Assembly (NCBI GenBank): GCA_031270755.1
Contig: JAISWV010000149.1
Location: 1-5,140, forward strand
Length of the DNA: 5,140 bases
Direction of reading: 5' to 3'
Source of the DNA: Synergistaceae bacterium
Lineage (GTDB): Bacteria; Synergistota; Synergistia; Synergistales; Aminobacteriaceae
Shown one piece after another: positions 1-5,140 of the stretch. Under the pieces are notes generated by a model. It was not told the DNA's origin. It did no database searches and saw only the letters and a program-made list of their open reading frames with translations. Position 1 is the stretch's first letter. Every line of letters starts with the position of its first letter. The position numbers were made by a program, and so were the translations under genes.

Positions 1-1677
1 CGCAACGAGAACCATGATGGAAAAAGCGCAGGAGACGGTGATGTTGCCCGCCTGCTCGAAATTCAAGACCACCGCCCCGATCGTCTCCGACCCCAGAGCG
101 CCCAAAATCGACGAAACGGTCAGCTCCGTAAAGGCGTGGGTCGTCGTCATGAAGAACCCGTAAATCAAACCGGACGCCAGCAAAGGGGTCAAAATCCTGC
201 CCCATTTTACCAGAAGCCCGGCTCCGCACACGCCGGCGGCTTCCTCCACCGAAACGTCCACCTGCTGCATGGCGCTGACCGCCGCGCGAAAGTGCAGTAG
301 CGTGAAGCGGATCACGTAGGCTCCACCCACGAGCCACAGGGTCCCGTATATCCCAGGCCGCCAGCCCGGCAGGGGCTCCACCCAGGAAAGAATCATCGCC
401 AGGGCGAACACGCCCCCCGGCAAGACAAAAGGCAGAGAAAACGCGGCCTCCACGAAGCGGAACTTCCACCCCCCGAACCGAACTCTTCCGTAGGCCGCCG
501 CGCTTCCGACGAGGCAGGTGACGGCTCCGGTGGAAAAAGCCAGGAGAAAACTGTTGCGGAGCGCGGAAAGGGCCTTCCGATTCCGGAGGAGAAACGCATA
601 GTTGCCGAGGGTCATGTTCGCCGCCGCGAGCTTGACGCCGTAGGCTTTCAGCAAGGAAGTGCACAGCATGGAGAAAAGGGGCAAAAGGGAGGTCAGCAGG
701 ATGAAAAACCACACGAAAGCCTCCACCGGCAAGCGAAGAGAGCCCAACGGGCAGCGCGGGAGCCTGTCCTCGGCGACGCTTTCCGTGATATGCCCCCGGC
801 GTCCGCAAAGCCATATCGCTCCACAGCAAAAGAGCGCCAAGCCCCCCAATATCGAGGACAGGCACGAAGCCCTGGAGAAAGAGGAGGGGCCGAAACCGGC
901 GATTTCCTGGTAGATCAGGGTGCTCAGGACGTTGATGCCCTTGTCGGAACCCAGAAAAGCCGGGATCCCGAAGTTGTCGAGCCCGGCCAGGACGACAATC
1001 GCTCCCCCGCCCAAGAGCCCCGGCCAGACCAAGGGCAGAGTCACTCTCGCGAACGTGGTCGAACGGGAAGCGCCGGAACATCGAGCCGCCCATTCCAGGT
1101 CCCGCGGTATTTTACGAAGGGCGTTGAGGCACAGCATGTACCCCAAGGGCGCGTGGCAGATTGCCATGACCCAAACGATGCCCCAATAACTGTGCACGGA
1201 AGGCCACGGCCAGCCTGAAATTCGGGACAGGAGCCCGCCGGCACCCGTCATGCGGCTCCAGGCCAAAGAAGTGATGTAGGAGGGGATCATGAACGGCATC
1301 ATGAAAAATATTTCGAGGGCCATTTTTTTTCGAATATCGGTGTAGGCGATGAGCCATGCCTCCAACAGACCGATGGTCATGGCCAGCAGCGTCGAAAAAA
1401 CGGCGATTCCCAGAGTGTTGACGATGCCCGTTCGAACGCCCTTGGAGGCTAGGACCTCCCCGTACACGGACAAAGTAAAAGCGAAATCTCCCGAGCCGCG
1501 AAAGCTCAGGAAAAACATGCGCAGCAGCGGGACCAGATAGAAAAACGCGACGAGACCGCAGAGCAGGAATCCGACCCCAAAACGTTTTATGGAACACCCC
1601 GGGAAACGTTCCATAAAACGTTCGAGAAAAGAAAACCGCGCCGCAGAGTTTCGCTTCTTGGGCGCTTGGATGTTCAC
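1..1677 (-). CDS. ABC transporter permease, FbpB/SfuB-type fused two-domain inner-membrane protein (3' end outside window)
   Basis: This is the membrane channel of a binding-protein-dependent importer, of the type usually annotated as iron(III) uptake. The minus-strand frame reads without a stop for 559 codons from a GTG at 1677 to the left edge. Two permease halves are visible. Each carries the cytoplasmic EAA loop that docks the ATPase: EWAARCSGA near residues 195-203, with a following TLPL, and EEAAGVCGA near 478-486. Hydrophobic segments include about 37-58 (GFLLCGLVAFFYLVPLL) and about 83-110. Family members are about 500-560 residues, so only a short tail should be missing. The GTG was chosen because it is the first start codon after the binding-protein stop, with a weak GAG nine bases upstream. 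An in-frame ATG at 1614 is a weaker alternative and lies inside a hairpin. The gene follows the binding protein by 39 bases in the same frame, so they form one operon. The ATPase gene probably lies off-window. Confidence 0.93.
   Translation of the reverse strand, partial: MNIQAPKKRNSAARFSFLERFMERFPGCSIKRFGVGFLLCGLVAFFYLVPLLRMFFLSFRGSGDFAFTLSVYGEVLASKGVRTGIVNTLGIAVFSTLLAMTIGLLEAWLIAYTDIRKKMALEIFFMMPFMIPSYITSLAWSRMTGAGGLLSRISGWPWPSVHSYWGIVWVMAICHAPLGYMLCLNALRKIPRDLEWAARCSGASRSTTFARVTLPLVWPGLLGGGAIVVLAGLDNFGIPAFLGSDKGINVLSTLIYQEIAGFGPSSFSRASCLSSILGGLALFCCGAIWLCGRRGHITESVAEDRLPRCPLGSLRLPVEAFVWFFILLTSLLPLFSMLCTSLLKAYGVKLAAANMTLGNYAFLLRNRKALSALRNSFLLAFSTGAVTCLVGSAAAYGRVRFGGWKFRFVEAAFSLPFVLPGGVFALAMILSWVEPLPGWRPGIYGTLWLVGGAYVIRFTLLHFRAAVSAMQQVDVSVEEAAGVCGAGLLVKWGRILTPLLASGLIYGFFMTTTHAFTELTVSSILGALGSETIGAVVLNFEQAGNITVSCAFSIMVLVA
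1581..1622. repeat. Perfect 15-bp inverted repeat inside the permease start region
   Basis: The left arm is AACGTTTTATGGAAC at 1581-1595 and the right arm is its exact reverse complement at 1608-1622, separated by 12 bases that contain CCCGGG. On the permease mRNA it would form a 15-bp stem with a 12-base loop. It covers codons 19-33, in the predicted cytoplasmic tail before the first membrane segment. There is no T-tract after it on the minus strand, so it does not look like an intrinsic terminator. Its position just downstream of the binding-protein gene suggests mRNA stabilisation or translational control. That role is inferred. Confidence 0.9.
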
Positions 1678-1716
1678 GCTTTCATTCGCTCGTACAAATC
1701 GCTGGGGCGGAGTCGT

Positions 1717-2727
1717 TTATTGGAAAATTTCCACGAACTTCTTTTTATCCTGTTCCCGCTCCCGAGCCAGGAGCGCGGGGTCAAAGTCCAATATTTTCAG
1801 CTCGTCCACGCTCTTGAGCCCCTGGGGAGCGGCTATTCCCTTGCGAACGGGCGTGTAGCCCTGGGAAGAAACCAGCTTCTGCCCTTCTTCCGACAGCACG
1901 AAATCCACAAAAAGCCGCGCGTCCGCCTTCGATGATTCTTTCTTCACCAAGGCGACGGGTTCCGTAACGACGGTCACGCCCTCCTTGGGATAGGCAAAGT
2001 CCAGCGGCGAGCCCTTCAGCTTCGCCCTCAAAGCCATGTAGTCCACCACCAGCCCATACGCTTTCTCGCCGCCCGCCACGGCCGTGATGACGCCTCCGTT
2101 TCCCTTGCCGACAGACACGCCGTTGGCCTTGAGCCCTTCGTAGTAGGCCCAGCCAATGCCCTCCGTCCGCGCCAGGACCCCGAGCTGGTATGCGGCCGCG
2201 CCGGAGTAAAGCGGGCTGGCGATGAACCCGTCGTTCTTGGCCGCCGGGTCCGTCATGATTTTCCACGAGTCGGGGAGGGTCTTTACCTTGTCGCTATTGA
2301 AGAGCAGGACTGTCGCCAAAACTTTCGTGCCGCAGTACATCCCGTCCTTATCCACGAAAGAAGGAGGAATTTCGGCGAGCTCCGGGGAGCGGTAGGGCTC
2401 CAGGACACCGGCGGACTTCAAGACGTCGAAGGTGACGCTGTCGGCCAGCAAGAGAACGTCGGCCTGGATTTCTCCCGTCATCTTTTCCGCCATGACTTTG
2501 CTGACCACCTCTTCCGTCCCCGACCTGAAGAACTTGACCTCGACGCCGGAATGTTTTGCGTTGAAAGCCTGCAGCAGACCTTCCACGTCTTCGTCGGGCT
2601 GAGATGTGTAAAGCACCACGGGCGCGGCCCACGCGGCCCCGCAGAACACGCTGAAAATTCCCGCGATGACGCAAATCGACAACAAATTCCCCGTTTTTTT
2701 CATCCGACATTTTTTCATCCAAGACAT
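1717..2727 (-). CDS. Periplasmic extracellular solute-binding protein of an ABC importer (iron-type family, substrate unproven)
   Basis: This protein captures the ligand in the periplasm and hands it to the permease encoded just downstream. It has 336 residues, within the usual range for FbpA/FutA-like binding proteins. Residues 1-34 form a signal peptide: a basic stretch (KKCRMKK), a hydrophobic core (LLSICVIAGIFSVF) and cleavage after AWA, before APVVLYTSQ. The cysteine in SVFCG does not sit in a good lipobox, so a soluble protein is likelier than a lipoprotein. The mature part shows the expected beta strand and first helix (VVLYTSQPDEDVEGLLQAF), then ADVLLLADS, and later VVTEPVALVKK and FVDFVLSEEGQ. 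The ATG at 2727 was chosen because GGAGG lies nine bases upstream. The ATGs at 2718 and 2703 and a TTG at 2754 fit this site less well. It is the first gene of its operon. The Tyr-Tyr iron dyad of classical FbpA is not evident, so the ligand could be iron, a phosphonate or something else. Confidence 0.92.
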   Translation of the reverse strand: MSWMKKCRMKKTGNLLSICVIAGIFSVFCGAAWAAPVVLYTSQPDEDVEGLLQAFNAKHSGVEVKFFRSGTEEVVSKVMAEKMTGEIQADVLLLADSVTFDVLKSAGVLEPYRSPELAEIPPSFVDKDGMYCGTKVLATVLLFNSDKVKTLPDSWKIMTDPAAKNDGFIASPLYSGAAAYQLGVLARTEGIGWAYYEGLKANGVSVGKGNGGVITAVAGGEKAYGLVVDYMALRAKLKGSPLDFAYPKEGVTVVTEPVALVKKESSKADARLFVDFVLSEEGQKLVSSQGYTPVRKGIAAPQGLKSVDELKILDFDPALLAREREQDKKKFVEIFQ

Positions 2728-2735
2728 TTTCCGCT

Positions 2736-2741
2736 TCCTCC
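2736..2741 (-). promoter_or_regulatory. Ribosome binding site of the binding-protein gene
   Basis: On the minus strand the sequence reads GTGGAGGAAGCGGAAAATG, so a strong GGAGGA lies about nine bases before the ATG at 2727. This decides the start among four nearby in-frame start codons. Confidence 0.75.
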
Positions 2742-2773
2742 ACTCGCGATTCAAAATGACTTACAGCCTTATA

Positions 2774-2802
2774 TATCATAGCTCTATATGGACGAGAATA
2801 AA
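2774..2802 (-). promoter_or_regulatory. Candidate promoter for the binding-protein/permease operon
   Basis: On the minus strand a TATGAT (2779-2774), five of six bases of the -10 consensus, is preceded after 17 bases by TTTATT (2802-2797), a weak -35 with three of six matches. It lies about 47 bases upstream of the ATG at 2727 and is followed by AT-rich sequence. The weak -35 would fit a promoter that needs an activator, and the direct repeats at 2812-2845 lie just upstream. This is a motif reading only. Confidence 0.35.
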
Positions 2803-2811
2803 GGAAGAGTG

Positions 2812-2845
2812 TTACAAAAATCTCAACGAAAGTTTACAAAAATCT
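2812..2845. repeat. Pair of 12-bp direct repeats, possible operator
   Basis: TTACAAAAATCT occurs exactly at 2812-2823 and again at 2834-2845, 22 bases apart, which is about two turns of the helix. A degenerate CTACAAA begins at 2844. The pair lies in the divergent intergenic region between the binding-protein gene and the small plus-strand gene, just upstream of the candidate minus-strand promoter. Spacing on one face of the DNA suggests binding of a regulator, but no known box is matched. Confidence 0.5.
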
Positions 2846-2903
2846 ACAAAGCGGACACGGCCAAGTCAAACAGGACGGACATGGAAAGGCTGATAAAAGG
2901 GTG

Positions 2904-2909
2904 TATACT
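2904..2909 (+). promoter_or_regulatory. Candidate -10 box for the small plus-strand gene
   Basis: TATACT at 2904-2909, preceded directly by TG, matches five of six bases of the -10 consensus and lies about 50 bases before the ATG at 2960. No good -35 is seen at 16-18 bases upstream. Confidence is low. Confidence 0.3.
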
Positions 2910-2959
2910 GCGTCCAGAGTACCAAATCGAAAATAGCCATTTAAAAGGGAAGAAAATAT

Positions 2960-3214
2960 ATGCGGCAACTATTGGCATTTCTTGACGATCTTTATGAAAG
3001 AAAAATTTACTATCGGCTCAATCACGTTTCTCTAAAGGTTCGGGATAGCATAATGGTTGAAATAGCAGTTCCGGGACAACGTTGGGAAGTTGAATTCATG
3101 GATGATGGTTCCATTGAGATTGAGAAATTTATAAGCAGCGGTCAAATTTTCGTTTGTAAAGAGATCCACCAATGTAAAGAGATCGAAGAATTATTCTCTG
3201 AGTTTTCTGATTGA
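2960..3214 (+). CDS. Small acidic protein of unknown function (84 aa)
   Basis: I do not recognise a named family with certainty. The protein has no signal peptide or membrane segment and is acidic, so it is probably cytosolic. Its core (residues about 20-58) reads VRDSIMVEIAVPGQRWEVEF, followed by MDDGSIEIEKFISSGQI. This strand-rich pattern resembles small hypothetical proteins scattered singly through many bacteria (recollection, not checked). The ATG at 2960 has AAGGGAAG about eight bases upstream, which supports translation. The gene is visibly AT-richer than the transporter genes on both sides, about 40% G+C by eye, and stands alone on the plus strand, which suggests acquisition. Residues 66-71 (CKEIHQ) and 72-77 (CKEIEE) are a tandem duplication. 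Small orphan proteins of this kind can be immunity or antitoxin components, but no partner toxin is visible here, so no function is assigned. Confidence 0.75.
   Translation: MRQLLAFLDDLYERKIYYRLNHVSLKVRDSIMVEIAVPGQRWEVEFMDDGSIEIEKFISSGQIFVCKEIHQCKEIEELFSEFSD
3155..3190 (+). repeat. 18-bp tandem duplication inside the small gene
   Basis: Two adjacent 18-base units, 3155-3172 and 3173-3190, share an identical first 12 bases (TGTAAAGAGATC) and 15 of 18 bases overall. The unit length keeps the frame and doubles a Cys-Lys-Glu-Ile hexapeptide near the C terminus. Confidence 0.85.
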
Positions 3215-3262
3215 CATAGATAGCCCCTCGCCATCGCAAAAAATTTTGCCTCTTCAAGCTGC

Positions 3263-3306
3263 GGTAGGCGACCGACACGATTTACGGCACTCATCGGTCG
3301 TCTGCT
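3263..3306 (+). other. Predicted RNA stem-loop of 13 bp
   Basis: Bases 3263-3275 (GGTAGGCGACCGA) can pair with 3294-3306 (TCGGTCGTCTGCT), with seven uninterrupted Watson-Crick pairs next to an 18-base loop and three G-U pairs in the outer part. The G-U pairs would be A-C mismatches on the other strand, so the structure favours a plus-strand transcript. There is no T-tract after it, so it is not a standard terminator. It may belong to a small RNA, a leader, or a mobile-element remnant. Confidence 0.45.
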
Positions 3307-3311
3307 TAAGT

Positions 3312-3347
3312 GAGTCCCGCAGGGGTGAACGAGCCCCCGCTTGAACG
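3312..3347 (+). repeat. Two imperfect adjacent units ending in TGAACG
   Basis: GAGTCCCGCAGGGGTGAACG (3312-3331) is followed, sharing one G, by GAGCCCCCGCTTGAACG (3331-3347). They align with a three-base gap. The first unit also has GGGG and, in the second, CCCC that can pair. The meaning is unknown. Confidence 0.45.
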
Positions 3348-3357
3348 TACTGCCCTG

Positions 3358-3363
3358 TATAAT
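3358..3363 (+). promoter_or_regulatory. Candidate -10 box upstream of the Rpn-like gene
   Basis: A perfect TATAAT, preceded directly by TG, lies 54 bases before the ATG at 3418. The only -35-like sequence, TTGAAC at 3341-3346, is just 11 bases away, which is too close, so only the -10 is supported. Confidence 0.4.
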
Positions 3364-3417
3364 AAAAGCACAGAAAAAATCGAGTGTCATGTATCCCAGA
3401 TAAACAAAACGAAGGGA

Positions 3418-4436
3418 ATGGCGTCCGTGCTGGAAGAAGAATTCTCGTTAGAAGAAGATTTGGAATTTCAAGAGGCGGAGCGAAGAGGGCTTTTGCCCGA
3501 GAAAATCAACCGCTTTGGAGACCACTTTCTGAAATTCCTGCTCGCTGCTCCGGAGCGTAAGGGGTTGCTGCTGGATTGCTCAACACGATCCTGCTCCTTA
3601 TGGAGTACGAGCCCCTCGAAGACATCGAGCCGATGGACAGGGAACTGTCGCCGGATATCCAGGACGGCAAGGGAGTAAGGCTGGACTACCTGGGGCGCAC
3701 AACCTCCGGCCGGATAGTCAACCTCGAATTTCAGAAGCGCGGGGATGAAGATTTCGTGAAGCGCGCGCTGTTCTGCGGAAGCACCATAATACACCGACAG
3801 CTCGTAAGCGGCAACGACTACAGTACTCTCTGTCAAACGATATTCGTCGCACTGCTTGATTTTTCGTTGTTCAAGGAAAAGGATGGGTGGTATTGGGATT
3901 TCGTGCTGACCCACGGCAAGACTGGCAAAGTGCTCACCCGCGACCTGTTGCTGATGTTCGTGGAGATGAACAAGGTTCAAAAGATACTGTCCAGCCTTCG
4001 CCGAAAAGTGAAGAGCGGCAGTTTGGACAGCAAAGAACTGACGACACGGCTCGCTCTGTGGGGAGGCTACGTGACGAACAAGGGGGTGGACATAGTGTCC
4101 GAGGTGATGACGCAAGACAAGGTGTTTTCGGAGGTCCTCAAAGCGGAGCACGACTACTGGGGAGACAGCAGAAACCGGTTCATCCAGATGATGGAGGAAA
4201 AGCGGGAATATGACGCGCTGTCCGCACTGCCAAGTGCCGAAAGAAAAAGCGAAAGGCAAAGCCTCCAGGAAATCAAACTTACTGTTGCGCGTTCCATACT
4301 GGCGGATGGCCTGCCGCTAGAAGAGACCGCCCAACTAATGAGCGGCCTCCTACCCGATTTAGTTTTTTTGTTTTTTGCGCGGGTCAGCGGACGAGGAAAA
4401 TCGCGCCGCCCGGTCCCAGGGGAAAGTCCATCATGA
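3418..4436 (+). pseudogene. Rpn family PD-(D/E)XK recombination-promoting nuclease / putative transposase, frameshifted
   Basis: Rpn proteins are DNA endonucleases that promote RecA-independent recombination and are often annotated as transposases. The reading frame is broken. The first part (3418 to about 3576) encodes an acidic lead and the family's N-terminal block INRFGDHFLKFLLAAPERK, then GLLLD. The homology continues one frame back from 3576 with LLNTILLLMEYEPLEDIEP. The nuclease core follows in the second frame: the Asp in VRLDYLG (residue 37 counted from 3576), then VNLEFQKR with Glu-51 and Gln-53, as in Rpn members that have ExQ instead of ExK. KRALFCGSTIIHRQL and a long helical C-terminal part follow. 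The joined product would be about 338 residues, near the family's usual 300. One lost T near 3574-3577 explains the break, and no slippery heptamer is present. The start may be ATG 3418, or GTG 3427 with GAAGGGA nine bases upstream. The last 17 or so codons run over the end of the convergent AbgT gene, suggesting a degraded C terminus. Confidence 0.85.
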
Positions 4437-5140
4437 CCCACGCCACGAGCTGCAGCAGCCACACCACCGTGAAGCACAGTGAGAACGGGAGCATGTTGGC
4501 AATGATCGTGCCTATGCCCGTGTCCTTCTCATAGCGGGTGGCGACGCCCAGCAGAATCGGGAAGTAGCCGAAGAGGGGGGAGAGGGGGTTCGTGATGGAG
4601 TCTCCGATGCGGTAAACGACCTGGGTGACCGCCGGGTCCAGGTCCAGCAGCATCAGCATCGGGACGAACACCGGCGCGAGAATGGCCCACTTCGCCGAGG
4701 CGGAGGCGATGAAAAGGTTGATGATGCACGACGCGAGGATGACCCCCAACAGAAGGGGGATGCCGGTGAAATTCATGGCCCTCAGCAGGCCCGCGCCCTT
4801 GATGGCGACGATGACGCCCAGAGTGCTCCACGCAAAATAGCTCATGAACTGCGCGCAGAAGAAGCAGACCACGATGTAGGGAGCCATCTCTCTGATGGCG
4901 AGGGTGACGTCGGCGAACATCTGCTTGTCGTTTTTGTATTTTCCGCTGACGAAGCCGTAGATGATCCCCGGGACGAAGAAGAGAACCGTGACGGTGATGA
5001 CGATGCCGCTCATGAAGGGAGATCTGGGCGAGGTGATGGATCCGCCCTGCTCGGGATCGCCCATCAAAGGATCGGAGCCGAGACACATTGAAGCGATGAC
5101 GAGAACCGCCGCTCCCAGGCCCCAGAGCGCGTACTTCAAC
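4384..5140 (-). CDS. AbgT family transporter, C-terminal half (5' end outside window)
   Basis: AbgT proteins are inner-membrane secondary transporters. Escherichia coli AbgT takes up p-aminobenzoyl-glutamate, while MtrF and YdaH have been shown to export sulfonamide antimetabolites. The frame is open from the right edge to a TGA at 4386-4384. That gives about 251 residues, roughly half of the usual 500 or so. The diagnostic blocks are present: SASAKWAILAPVF, then AVTQVVYRIGDSITNPLSP and FGYFPILL. Ser-148, Trp-151, Arg-177, Asp-180 and Pro-188 (numbered from 5139) have exactly the spacing of MtrF Ser-417, Trp-420, Arg-446, Asp-449 and Pro-457, so the substrate site looks intact. Several membrane segments are clear, for example residues 4-20, 44-64, 126-146 and 216-237. 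The true start is off-window, and the TTG at 5139 is just an internal leucine codon. The gene is convergent with the Rpn-like gene and overlaps its 3' frame by 53 bases. Import or export of a folate-related compound cannot be decided here. Confidence 0.95.
   Translation of the reverse strand, partial: LKYALWGLGAAVLVIASMCLGSDPLMGDPEQGGSITSPRSPFMSGIVITVTVLFFVPGIIYGFVSGKYKNDKQMFADVTLAIREMAPYIVVCFFCAQFMSYFAWSTLGVIVAIKGAGLLRAMNFTGIPLLLGVILASCIINLFIASASAKWAILAPVFVPMLMLLDLDPAVTQVVYRIGDSITNPLSPLFGYFPILLGVATRYEKDTGIGTIIANMLPFSLCFTVVWLLQLVAWVMMDFPLGPGGAIFLVR

Larger units (their letters stand above)
3215..3417. other. Non-coding, structured spacer between the small gene and the Rpn-like gene
   Basis: No convincing gene is visible on either strand in these 203 bases. 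The spacer holds the stem at 3263-3306, the repeat units at 3312-3347 and a TATAAT box at 3358-3363. A plus-strand frame open from a GTG at 3310 joins the Rpn-like gene, but its first 36 codons do not look like the family and are probably leader. Confidence 0.6.

Noticed and set aside
1112..1597. Minus-strand frame of 161 codons inside the permease region
   Set aside because: It lies in a different frame from the permease, which has two EAA motifs and clear membrane segments. The alternative product is rich in Arg and His.
2788..2985. Plus-strand open frame of 65 codons from an ATG at 2788
   Set aside because: It has no ribosome binding site, overlaps the better-supported gene at 2960, covers the repeat and promoter region, and its sequence is low in complexity and lysine-rich.
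3237..3250. GCAAAAAATTTTGC as a terminator hairpin for the small gene
   Set aside because: The stem is A-T-rich with a minimal loop and no T-tract follows it.
3312..3347. tRNA or tmRNA fragment suggested by GGGG...CCCC around GTGAACGAG
   Set aside because: The loop does not match the TTCRANY T-loop consensus, and no acceptor or anticodon arm can be built around it.
3142..3390. Minus-strand open frame of 82 codons across the spacer
   Set aside because: It is antisense to the end of the small gene and spans the stem and repeats. It has no ribosome binding site and resembles no protein I know.
3468..4259. Long minus-strand open frame of 263 codons opposite the Rpn-like gene
   Set aside because: It is a shadow. 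It is rich in His, Gln and Val with no domain logic, while the plus strand shows clear Rpn family motifs.
4313..4377. Possible intrinsic terminator: GCCGCT/AGCGGC pairing followed by T-runs
   Set aside because: The stem has only six pairs with a 22-base loop, and the T-runs begin about ten bases after it. This is too weak to annotate.

Overview
The window looks like a piece of bacterial chromosome with two transport loci on the minus strand. A short accessory patch on the plus strand lies between them. The transporters are clearly G+C-rich, whereas the small gene at 2960-3214 and its surroundings are visibly AT-richer. The style of the proteins and the presence of an AbgT exchanger and an Rpn-type gene suggest an anaerobe, perhaps of the Synergistota. 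That placement is an impression, because no marker gene is present.

Layout, left to right. Positions 1-1677 (minus) hold most of a fused two-domain ABC permease of the FbpB/SfuB type, whose 3' end lies beyond the left edge. Positions 1717-2727 (minus) hold its periplasmic substrate-binding protein, transcribed first. The two form an operon, probably followed off-window by the ATPase. A perfect 15-bp inverted repeat lies inside the first codons of the permease and could form a strong mRNA hairpin between the two cistrons. Positions 2728-2959 are a divergent intergenic region with an AT-rich candidate promoter and a pair of 12-bp direct repeats 22 bp apart. Positions 2960-3214 (plus) encode an 84-residue protein of unknown function with a small internal tandem duplication. 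Positions 3215-3417 are non-coding but structured: a 13-bp stem, two related repeat units that recall part of a CRISPR repeat, and a consensus TATAAT box. Positions 3418-4436 (plus) are a Rpn-family PD-(D/E)XK nuclease/putative transposase gene broken by a one-base frameshift near 3576. Its 3' end runs into the convergent AbgT gene. Positions 4384-5140 (minus) are the C-terminal half of an AbgT-family transporter whose 5' end lies beyond the right edge.

The binding protein captures a substrate in the periplasm and delivers it to the permease. Iron is the usual annotation for this transporter type, but the substrate is not proven here. The AbgT protein is an independent secondary transporter. 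The accessory patch (small protein, structured spacer, decayed Rpn gene) looks acquired and is the least explained part. I did not find a convincing new multi-gene system. The best leads are the inter-cistron hairpin, the paired direct repeats upstream of the binding protein, and the structured spacer.
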